From Thermoplasmata archaeon (GTDB taxonomy: Archaea; Thermoplasmatota; Thermoplasmata; Lutacidiplasmatales; UBA184), in assembly GCA_030039525.1 (NCBI GenBank), contig JASHVI010000258.1:1-6146 (forward strand): a stretch of 6,146 nucleotides of DNA, written 5' to 3'. Below are positions 1 to 5,153 of the stretch, in pieces. The translations under genes were made by a program, and so were the position numbers. The notes below the pieces were generated by a model. It was given only the letters and a program-made list of their open reading frames with translations. It was not told where the DNA came from and made no database searches. Within the stretch, counting starts at the first letter, position 1. Each line of letters begins with the position of its first letter.

Positions 1-467
1 GCGTCCGAGATCACGGTGACGTTGTCCGAGCCGGCGTTCGCCACGAAGACGAGTCCCGCGGGGGCGTCGACGGCCACCCCGAACGGGTCGAGTCCGACCG
101 GGAGGGTGAGGCCGGGGCCGTACGGGTCCGACGCGGGGACGATGTCGACGCTGGAGGGGGCCTGCGCGACCCAGAAGCTGTCGTCGTTCGGGTCGAAGGC
201 GAGCCAGGCGAGCTCGTCCGACGACGGCTGATCGGCCCCGCCCCGGGCGGGCCCGAGCGGGATGGTCGCCATCGTGTAGTGCGGTGCCCCCGGCGAGGAG
301 GGGAGGTGCGGATCCTCGACTCCCCCGAGCGGTCCCGGCCGGGTCGACCCGGGGGAGGGGCCAGGGAGCTCCCGCGGCGCCGAGAGAACGGCGGACCCTG
401 CGACGGCGGCCGGCACCCCGAGCAGCAAGACCGCGAGGACGGCGACGCAACCGATCGGCCCCGCCAT
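1..467 (-). CDS. Secreted YVTN-type beta-propeller protein, N-terminal part (truncated by window edge)
   Basis: Reading the minus strand from the ATG at 467-465 gives 155 codons without a stop, running off the left edge. The N-terminus (MAGPIGCVAVLAVLLLGVPV, then AAVAGSA) is a hydrophobic signal-peptide-like stretch, followed by a Pro/Gly-rich segment of about 35 residues. Two propeller-blade-like repeats follow: one with LAFDPNDDSFWVAQ...VDIV and one with VAVDAPAGLVFVANAGSD followed by NVTVIS. The second is a close match to the YVTN/SMP-30-like blade pattern (D...G.vYVaN.gs.nVtVi). This suggests an exported extracellular or surface protein whose remaining blades lie outside the window. An in-frame GTG at 485-483 would add MNSRPS and place an Arg before the hydrophobic core, which suits an export signal better, so the start may be 485. 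The gene is divergent from the regulator at 587. Its substrate or partner is unknown. Confidence 0.8.
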   Translation of the reverse strand, partial: MAGPIGCVAVLAVLLLGVPAAVAGSAVLSAPRELPGPSPGSTRPGPLGGVEDPHLPSSPGAPHYTMATIPLGPARGGADQPSSDELAWLAFDPNDDSFWVAQAPSSVDIVPASDPYGPGLTLPVGLDPFGVAVDAPAGLVFVANAGSDNVTVISD

Positions 468-586
468 CGACGGACGAGAGTTCACGGGTCCCAGCGAGGC
501 GCGGGGCGGGAGATGAGGCGACGACCAAGATTCGGCAGGGGGATTAGTCAGCGGGCTATCCTGCCGAAGGGTCCGGCAGGCCGCGA
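468..586. promoter_or_regulatory. Divergent intergenic promoter region
   Basis: This 119-bp gap (101 bp if the propeller gene starts at 485) separates two divergently transcribed genes. It must contain both promoters. Weak AT-containing candidates for the rightward gene are GATTAG at 542-547 (about 40 nt upstream of the ATG) and CTATC at 556-560 (about 28 nt upstream). Neither is a strong archaeal TATA box. No Shine-Dalgarno-like GGAGG lies just before the ATG at 587, so that gene could be leaderless. No convincing box was found for the leftward gene. Confidence 0.5.
531..580. repeat. Operator-like cluster: three CGGCAGG half-sites, including a 9-bp inverted repeat
   Basis: TTCGGCAGG at 531-539 is the perfect reverse complement of CCTGCCGAA at 560-568, with 20 nt between the arms. 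A third copy, CGGCAGG, lies at 574-580 and forms a second perfect 7-bp inverted pair with CCTGCCG at 560-566 across a 7-nt loop. The cluster overlaps both TATA-like candidates of the gene at 587 and ends 6 nt before its ATG. Its position in a divergent promoter next to a winged-helix protein gene suggests a binding site for a dimeric regulator. An RNA hairpin at the 5' end of the transcript (560-580) is the alternative. Confidence 0.5.
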
Positions 587-1615
587 ATGCGTTCCCTCAC
601 GGCGGCGGAGGCGCGCGTCATCCACGCGCTCCTCGTGGCGGCCGACGTTCCGGAGCGGGTCCGCGAGCGCTGGTCCGGAGTGCCTCGGGCGACCTTCCTG
701 GCGGTCCGGAAGCGAGCCTTCGCCCACGGATGGCTGACCAGCCGCTACGTCCCGGACCCCGCCGCGCTCGGCTTCGACCGGGTGAGCCTCGTCCTCGACC
801 AGCCGTTCTCGGACCACCTCGCCGAGGCGGTCTCGGAGGCCCGGGAGGACCCCGGGACGGTCCTGGCGTGGTCGTCGCCCGAGACCGTCCTGTCGGTGCG
901 TTTCGGACGGTCCTCCTCTCGGGCCCCCTCGGTGACCGGCGGGCGCCGGCACCGGTTCGAGATCGTGGCGACGGAGCCGGCCCGCCAGCTCCCGATCTAC
1001 TTCGACTTCGAGGGGGCCTGGTCGCTCTGGGCCAGCGGCCTCGCGCTCGTCTCCTACCCGGCGGGGCTGGTGGCGCCGACCCCCGACGGCCGGCCCCGGG
1101 GGCCCCGGACCCGGCCGGGTCGGTCCGCCCTCGAGGAGCTCCTCTCCGGTCCCGATGGGGCCTCCCCGGAGGCCGGCGGCCCGCTGCGGCTCAGCGACAC
1201 GTACCTGCCGAGGAGGCACCGGGCGCTCGTCCGGACGGGGACCGTCCGGCGTCGGGCCTTCCCGAACCTCGGAGAGATCCCGCCGGGACTGGATGGCGGC
1301 TCGATCGCGAGCTTCGTCTTCGTCCACGGGACCCTGCGCGGGGAGACCGGCATCGAGGCGCTACTCTCCGCCGTCCTGCGGGACGCCCGGGTACGTCCGT
1401 TCCTGCTCGCCTCCGACGACCGCGCCGCGCTCCTCGGCCTCCTCGCCCCGATGCCCTCCCGCCTCCGGGGGATCGGCCGCCCCCTGATCGACGTGCTCGG
1501 GGAGGTCCTGGAGTCGATCAGCGTGGTCCGGGAGCCGATCGCGACGCTCTTCCCGCTCCTCGACCACCGGTACGATCGGCTCGCGGGGCCCTCGGTGGAA
1601 TCGGCGGTGGAGTAG
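587..1615 (+). CDS. Winged-helix (Lrp/AsnC-like) transcriptional regulator-like protein
   Basis: A 342-aa protein starting at ATG 587 and ending at TAG 1613-1615. Residues 4-50 read as a winged helix: a first helix LTAAEARVIHALLVA, then GVPRATFLAVRKRAFAHGWL (31-50), which looks like a turn plus Arg/Lys-rich recognition helix. RYVPDP at 53-58 follows. Residues 62-110 have a beta-alpha-beta-beta pattern starting FDRVSLVLDQPFSDHLAEAV, resembling an Lrp-type ligand-binding (RAM) fold. Residues about 165-200 are Arg/Pro/Gly-rich and probably flexible. Residues about 238-290 (SIASFVFVHGTLRGETGIEA and on) give another alpha/beta unit that I cannot assign to a family. The protein is far longer than a typical Lrp regulator (about 150 aa). 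It has no membrane segment. It is divergent from the propeller gene and 93 bp upstream of atpF, on the same strand. A DNA-binding role is inferred from the N-terminus only; the target is unknown, though the upstream inverted repeats make autoregulation plausible. Confidence 0.72.
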   Translation: MRSLTAAEARVIHALLVAADVPERVRERWSGVPRATFLAVRKRAFAHGWLTSRYVPDPAALGFDRVSLVLDQPFSDHLAEAVSEAREDPGTVLAWSSPETVLSVRFGRSSSRAPSVTGGRRHRFEIVATEPARQLPIYFDFEGAWSLWASGLALVSYPAGLVAPTPDGRPRGPRTRPGRSALEELLSGPDGASPEAGGPLRLSDTYLPRRHRALVRTGTVRRRAFPNLGEIPPGLDGGSIASFVFVHGTLRGETGIEALLSAVLRDARVRPFLLASDDRAALLGLLAPMPSRLRGIGRPLIDVLGEVLESISVVREPIATLFPLLDHRYDRLAGPSVESAVE

Positions 1616-1642
1616 CCACCGAGCGCGCGGGTACGGTGCCGG

Positions 1643-1662
1643 GCCGCCGCCCGGTCGGCGGC
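1643..1662. repeat. GC-rich inverted repeat between the regulator gene and atpF
   Basis: GCCGCCG at 1643-1649 and CGGCGGC at 1656-1662 form a perfect 7-bp stem with a 6-nt loop (cccggt). It lies 28 nt after the regulator stop codon and about 18 nt before the TATA-like element of atpF. There is no T-run after it, so it is not a convincing archaeal terminator. In DNA this GC-rich it could also be chance. Confidence 0.3.
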
Positions 1663-1679
1663 TCCGTCGGGTAACGGTC

Positions 1680-1685
1680 AAATAG
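1680..1685 (+). promoter_or_regulatory. TATA-like box for a leaderless atpF transcript
   Basis: AAATAG at 1680-1685, inside the context ggtcAAATAGtcc, is the most AT-rich spot in the 93-bp gap. Its centre is about 26 nt upstream of the GTG at 1709, the spacing expected when an archaeal transcript starts at or next to the start codon. The bases just before the GTG (gccgccgactgcgcc) contain no purine-rich Shine-Dalgarno, which supports leaderless translation. This also suggests that F-A-B starts its own transcription unit here. It is inferred from sequence spacing only. Confidence 0.55.
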
Positions 1686-1708
1686 TCCGGGACGCCGCCG
1701 ACTGCGCC

Positions 1709-2047
1709 GTGCCCGAGGTCGACTCGAGCGAGCCCCGTACGGTCGTACTCGGCGAGCGGGAGCTCGCGATCGGGTTCCGGCTGATCGGGCTCTCCGACGT
1801 GGTGGAGGTGACCCCGGAGACGGCGGCCTCGGAGTACCAGAAGGTCGTTTCCTCCGGACGGTACAACCTCGTGATCGCGAGCCAATCGATCAAGGGCCGC
1901 CTCTCGGAGAGCCAGCGGCACCTCGCCGACTCCTCCCTGAAACCGCTCGTCGTCTTCGTCCCCACCCCCGGCGGGGAGTACGAGGTCGAGAGCCTGGACG
2001 CCCTCGCGAAGCGGATCCTCGGGGTCTCGCTCGGGGCCGCGGGATAG
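1709..2047 (+). CDS. atpF: A-type ATP synthase subunit F
   Basis: A 112-aa protein from GTG 1709 to TAG 2045-2047, matching the usual size of archaeal/vacuolar-type subunit F (about 100-110 aa). Subunit F binds subunit D in the central stalk of the A1 sector and takes part in rotary coupling. The characteristic N-terminus is visible after a short extension: TVVLGERELAIGFRLIGLSD (residues 11-30), the Rossmann-like first strand and GFRL helix of this family. YNLVIASQSIKGRL (about 52-65) and KPLVVFVPTPGGEY (about 78-91) follow as the next strands, and residues from about 96 form the C-terminal helix SLDALAKRILGVSL. The GTG start is chosen because the family begins just after it and the TATA-like element is correctly spaced. 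Only 5 nt separate its stop from the atpA ATG, so the two are probably co-transcribed and translationally coupled. It is the first gene of the visible cluster. Confidence 0.93.
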   Translation: MPEVDSSEPRTVVLGERELAIGFRLIGLSDVVEVTPETAASEYQKVVSSGRYNLVIASQSIKGRLSESQRHLADSSLKPLVVFVPTPGGEYEVESLDALAKRILGVSLGAAG

Positions 2048-2052
2048 CGCCG

Positions 2053-5000
2053 ATGGGGAAGGTCGCGCGGGTCAGCGGGCCGGTCGTTCAGGCCGAGGGC
2101 CTGACGGGGGCCAAGATGTTCGACGTCGTCCGCGTCGGCGAGCTCGGGCTCGTCGGGGAGATCATCCGGCTCGTCGGGGAGACGGCGACGGTCCAGGTCT
2201 ACGAGGACACGACCGGCATCCGGCCCGGCGACCCCGTGGAGAACACCGGCCAGGCGCTCTCCGTCGAGCTCGGGCCGGGGCTCCTCAAGTCGATCTACGA
2301 CGGCGTCCAGCGGCCGCTCGACGTCCTGAAGAAGAACCTCGGGGACTTCATCACCCGCGGCTTCGTCGCGCCCCCGCTCGACGAGAAGGCGGTCTGGACC
2401 TTCACCGCGGTCGCCAAGCCCGGGACGGAGGTCGGACCCGGGACCATCCTCGGCACGGTCCAGGAGACCCCGCTCATCCTCCACAAGATCCTCGTCCCGC
2501 CCGGGCTCTCCGGCACCCTGACCGAGCTCAAGACCGGGGACTACACGGTCCGCGACAAGATCGGGTCGCTGAAGACGAAGGACGGCGTCGTTCCCCTCGG
2601 GCTCTCCCACAAGTGGGTCGTCCGGGTCCCCCGCCCGGTCCAGCAGAAGCTGGCCCCCGGGGTCCCGCTCCTCACCGGGCAGCGGGTCATCGACACCTTC
2701 TACCCGATCGCGAAGGGCGGCACGGCCTGCATCCCCGGCCCGTTCGGCAGCGGCAAGTGCGTCGGCGGCGAGACCCCGGTCGCGCTCGGCGACGGGCGGA
2801 TCCTCCCGATCGAGGACCTGTACCGCTGGGCCCAGGCGCACGGGGAGCGGACCGACGACGGGTCGGACGAGTGGTACCGTCTCCGGGAGCCGCTCCCGAT
2901 GTACTCGCTGGTGGAGGGCCGCGTGGTCCGCAGCGAGAGCCGGACCTTCTACAAGGGCCGGAGCGACACGCTCGTACGCGTCCGGACGCGCAGCGGCCGG
3001 ACCGTCCGCCTCACCCCGGTCCACCGGATCTTCGCGTTCCGCCCCGACGGCCGGCTCCGTCAGACCCCCGCGCGGGACCTGAAGGCCGGCGACTACGTCG
3101 CCTCGGTGCGCTCGACCCCGGGTCCCACGGAGGACGCCGAGCTCCCCCTCGAAGCGCGTCGCGGCGCCGGGTCGATCCCGCTTCCCGAGCGGATGACCCC
3201 CGACCTCGCCGAATTCCTCGGCCTCGTCGTCGCGGCGGGCGAGTGGGACGGTCCGTCGACGCTGACCTTCGCGAGCGCCAACGAGGCGCTCCTCGAGCGC
3301 TTCTCGGTCCTCGCGGCGACGCTGTTCGGATGCACGGCACGGCGCGCGAGCCCCGTCGGCCAGCTCCCGAGGCTCCGCGTACGAAGCCTCCCGCTCCGCC
3401 GACTCTGCGAGGCGCTCGAGGGCGGAGGATCGACGAGCGCGGGCGGCCTCCCGCCCAGCGTGATCGCGTCGTCCAACGCCGTCCTCGCCGCCTTCCTCCG
3501 CGGCTATTACCTCGCGGGCGGGCGACTCCGGGACGGCGGCGTCGAGCTGGGCGCGGCGACCCTTCGTCGGCAGACCGAGCTCTCGTACGCCCTCGCCCGA
3601 TTCGGGGTCCTCGCGCGCCTCGGACGGGCCGCGGAAGGCTCGGAGTTCCGGGTCCTCGTCGGGGGCTCCACCAACCTCGGGCGCTTCGTCGTGGCGCTCG
3701 GACTCGGGGCCTCGAAGCTGGCGTCGCTGGAGCCGGTCCTGTTCCCCAGCCGACCGGCGTACCTGTCCTCGAATCCCCCGCGGGTCGCGCCGGAGGGGAT
3801 CCGGCCGGCCGAGCGGCTCGACGGCGGGCCCGGGGGGCCCGCGTCGCTCCCCGGTCCGGATCGGCTCGGCGGCGCGGGGTTCGTCCCGGGTAGCTCATCG
3901 CCGGGAGGCTGGTCGGACCCCGAGCCCACGGCCCCCGAGGCGGGGGCGGGGCCCGAGCTCCTCGACTCGCTCTTCGGCGACGAGGTCCTCGAGGTCGTCG
4001 AAGAGCGGGAAGGACCGTACGACGTCTACGACGTCGCGCTCCCCGAGTACGGAGCGAACTTCGTCGGGGGCCACGGCGGGATGCTCCTCCACAACACCGT
4101 CGCGCAGCAGCAGCTGGCGAAGTGGTCGGACGCCGACGTCGTCGTCTACGTCGGGTGCGGCGAGCGGGGGAACGAGATGACGGAGGTGCTGGCCACCTTC
4201 CCGAGCCTCGTCGACCCGAAGTCGAAGCGGCCGCTGATGGAGCGGACGATCCTGATCGCGAACACCTCGAACATGCCGGTGGCGGCCCGGGAGGCCAGCG
4301 TCTACACCGGCATCACGATCGCGGAGTACTACCGGGACATGGGCTACGATGTCGCGCTGATGGCCGACTCCACCTCCCGGTGGGCCGAGGCGATGCGCGA
4401 GATCTCCGGCCGGCTCGAGGAGATGCCGGGCGAGGAGGGGTACCCGGCCTACCTGGGCCGACGCGTCGCCGAGTTCTACGAGCGGGCCGGCCGGGTCGTC
4501 ACCCTCTCGCCCGACCACCGCCCGGGCTCGGTCAGCGTCGTCGGCGCCGTCTCGCCCCCCGGCGGGGACTTCTCGGAGCCGGTGAGCCAGAACACGCTCC
4601 GGGTCACCCGGGTCTTCTGGGCGCTCGACGCGGCGCTCGCCTCGCGGAGGCACTTCCCGTCGATCAACTGGCTGCAGAGCTACTCGCTCTACGTCGGCGA
4701 CATCGAGCCGTGGTACCGCGAGCAGATCTCGACCGAGTGGGTCGGCCTCCGCCAGAAGGCCGTCGAGCTCCTCCAGCAGGAGTCGGAGCTGCAGGAGATC
4801 GTCCAGCTCGTCGGGGTCGACGCGCTCCCCGAGCGCGAGAAGGGGATCCTCGACGTCGCCCGGATGCTCCGCGAGGACTACCTCCAGCAGAGCGCCTACG
4901 ACGACGTGGACACTTACACGAGCATCCAGAAGCAGTACCGGATGCTCCGCGCGATCCTCGGCTTCGGCGACAAGGAGCAGGAGGCGATCGCGAAGGGCGC

Positions 5001-5151
5001 GACCGTCCAGGCGCTCGGCAAGCTGCCGATCCGCCAGAAGCTCTCCCGGATGAAGTGGATCCCGGAGGCGGAGCTCCAGAGCGCCTTCGACGGGCTCGAG
5101 CTCGAGATGGGGCAGGCGATCGCCTCGGTGACCGCCTCGGGAGGACCCTAG
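2053..5151 (+). CDS. atpA: A-type ATP synthase catalytic subunit A, intein-containing precursor
   Basis: The precursor has 1032 aa. Removing the 446-residue intein leaves 586 aa, the normal length of archaeal subunit A. This subunit carries the ATP-synthesising or hydrolysing site of the A1 hexamer (A3B3) at the cytoplasmic face of the membrane. The N-terminal barrel starts GKVARVSGPVVQAEGL; the subunit A-specific bulge domain follows at about 110-190. The Walker A is split: GPFGSGK (229-235) before the intein and TVAQQQ (682 on) after it, giving GPFGSGKT when joined. After the intein come GCGERGNEMTEV with the catalytic Glu at 704 (258 mature), the Walker B-like strand VALMADSTSRW (767-777), PGEEGYPAYLGRRVAEFYER, and SVVGAVSPPGGDFSEPVSQN. 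The C-terminal helical domain is intact to residue 1032. The ATG lies 5 nt after the atpF stop and no clear Shine-Dalgarno precedes it, so coupling to atpF is likely. The reading frame is open throughout, with no frameshift. Confidence 0.97.
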   Translation: MGKVARVSGPVVQAEGLTGAKMFDVVRVGELGLVGEIIRLVGETATVQVYEDTTGIRPGDPVENTGQALSVELGPGLLKSIYDGVQRPLDVLKKNLGDFITRGFVAPPLDEKAVWTFTAVAKPGTEVGPGTILGTVQETPLILHKILVPPGLSGTLTELKTGDYTVRDKIGSLKTKDGVVPLGLSHKWVVRVPRPVQQKLAPGVPLLTGQRVIDTFYPIAKGGTACIPGPFGSGKCVGGETPVALGDGRILPIEDLYRWAQAHGERTDDGSDEWYRLREPLPMYSLVEGRVVRSESRTFYKGRSDTLVRVRTRSGRTVRLTPVHRIFAFRPDGRLRQTPARDLKAGDYVASVRSTPGPTEDAELPLEARRGAGSIPLPERMTPDLAEFLGLVVAAGEWDGPSTLTFASANEALLERFSVLAATLFGCTARRASPVGQLPRLRVRSLPLRRLCEALEGGGSTSAGGLPPSVIASSNAVLAAFLRGYYLAGGRLRDGGVELGAATLRRQTELSYALARFGVLARLGRAAEGSEFRVLVGGSTNLGRFVVALGLGASKLASLEPVLFPSRPAYLSSNPPRVAPEGIRPAERLDGGPGGPASLPGPDRLGGAGFVPGSSSPGGWSDPEPTAPEAGAGPELLDSLFGDEVLEVVEEREGPYDVYDVALPEYGANFVGGHGGMLLHNTVAQQQLAKWSDADVVVYVGCGERGNEMTEVLATFPSLVDPKSKRPLMERTILIANTSNMPVAAREASVYTGITIAEYYRDMGYDVALMADSTSRWAEAMREISGRLEEMPGEEGYPAYLGRRVAEFYERAGRVVTLSPDHRPGSVSVVGAVSPPGGDFSEPVSQNTLRVTRVFWALDAALASRRHFPSINWLQSYSLYVGDIEPWYREQISTEWVGLRQKAVELLQQESELQEIVQLVGVDALPEREKGILDVARMLREDYLQQSAYDDVDTYTSIQKQYRMLRAILGFGDKEQEAIAKGATVQALGKLPIRQKLSRMKWIPEAELQSAFDGLELEMGQAIASVTASGGP
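3214..3522 (+). other. Degenerate LAGLIDADG homing endonuclease region inside the intein
   Basis: Two LAGLIDADG-like helices sit about 93 residues apart, a normal spacing for a single-chain enzyme. The first, at precursor residues 388-396, reads FLGLVVAAG where family members have Asp or Glu just before the final Gly; here it is Ala395. The second, at 481-490, reads FLRGYYLAGG where a typical copy is FLRGYFDADG; the metal-binding Asp is Gly489. These acidic residues coordinate the metal ions for DNA cleavage, so cleavage is probably lost although the fold seems kept. The intervening sequence includes ALLERFSVLAATLFG and SLPLRRLCEALEGGG, which match the usual layout of this domain. The feature spans only from the first to the second motif; the fold probably extends to about residue 570. 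Confidence 0.8.
3775..3957 (+). other. Gly/Pro-rich linker between endonuclease region and C-terminal splicing segment
   Basis: Precursor residues about 575-635 are dominated by Gly, Pro, Ala and Ser (for example DGGPGGPASLPGPDRLGG and PGSSSPGGWSDPEPTAPEAG) and look disordered. The segment connects the endonuclease region to the C-terminal splicing part, which resumes around residue 641 (FGDEVLEVVEEREGPYDVYD). The DNA contains a perfect 8-bp GC inverted repeat at 3824-3831 and 3835-3842 with a 3-nt loop, inside the GGPGGP codons. No known domain is recognised. Confidence 0.65.
5140..5144 (+). promoter_or_regulatory. Shine-Dalgarno site for atpB
   Basis: GGAGG at 5140-5144, within the last codons of atpA, has 9 nt between it and the ATG at 5154. 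It is the only clear Shine-Dalgarno among the four plus-strand starts in the window. It supports 5154 as the atpB start and internal initiation within a polycistronic mRNA. Confidence 0.8.
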
Positions 5152-5153
5152 CG

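Larger units (their letters stand above)
2758..4095 (+). other. Class 1 intein in the Walker A motif of subunit A (vma-b site)
   Basis: This in-frame insert of 446 residues covers precursor residues 236-681. It starts at Cys236 (CVGGETPVALGDG, block A) directly after GPFGSGK and ends GGMLLHN (block G) directly before Thr682. Block B is RLTPVHRIF with Thr321 and His324. Block F is VYDVALPEYGANFVGG with Asp660. The penultimate His680, terminal Asn681 and +1 Thr682 are what a self-splicing class 1 intein needs. Residues about 262-350 resemble the Pyrococcus VMA intein as I recall it (a DEWY...EPLP.Y segment, then FYKG, RTRSGRTVRLTPVHR, and LKAGDYVA). The same insertion point is known, from memory, for Pyrococcus and Thermoplasma subunit A inteins. 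At 446 aa it would be larger than those I recall (about 170 aa for Thermoplasma, about 370-430 for Pyrococcus). By eye its codon use resembles the host gene, suggesting long residence. Confidence 0.95.

Noticed and set aside
16..231. Short plus-strand frame of 71 codons at the left end
   Set aside because: The opposite strand gives beta-propeller blades with a clear YVTN pattern, so this frame is a shadow of it.
279..737. Plus-strand frames of 152 and 87 codons across the left gene and the divergent gap
   Set aside because: Both are Arg-rich and motif-free and overlap the signal peptide of the minus-strand gene. The longer one also overlaps the start of the winged-helix gene in another frame.
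548..1327. Antisense open frame of 259 codons opposite the winged-helix gene
   Set aside because: The composition is Arg/Gly/Pro-dominated and repetitive, whereas the plus-strand frame gives a natural protein with hydrophobic strands and a winged-helix start.
1643..1662. GC hairpin as a transcription terminator of the regulator gene
   Set aside because: It has no following T-run, which archaeal terminators normally use, and a 7-bp GC stem can arise by chance in DNA of this composition. It is kept only as an inverted repeat of low confidence.
1678..3024. Long antisense open frame of 448 codons opposite atpF and the start of atpA
   Set aside because: It lies opposite two clearly conserved genes, is highly enriched in Arg, Asp, Pro and Leu, and has no recognisable motif. 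Long antisense frames are expected where GC-rich third positions remove stop codons.
2053..5151. The 1032-aa atpA frame as a natural domain fusion or assembly chimera
   Set aside because: The insert begins with Cys and ends with His-Asn before Thr, carries intein blocks in order, and its removal restores an exact Walker A motif and the usual 586-aa length. An intein explains this fully.
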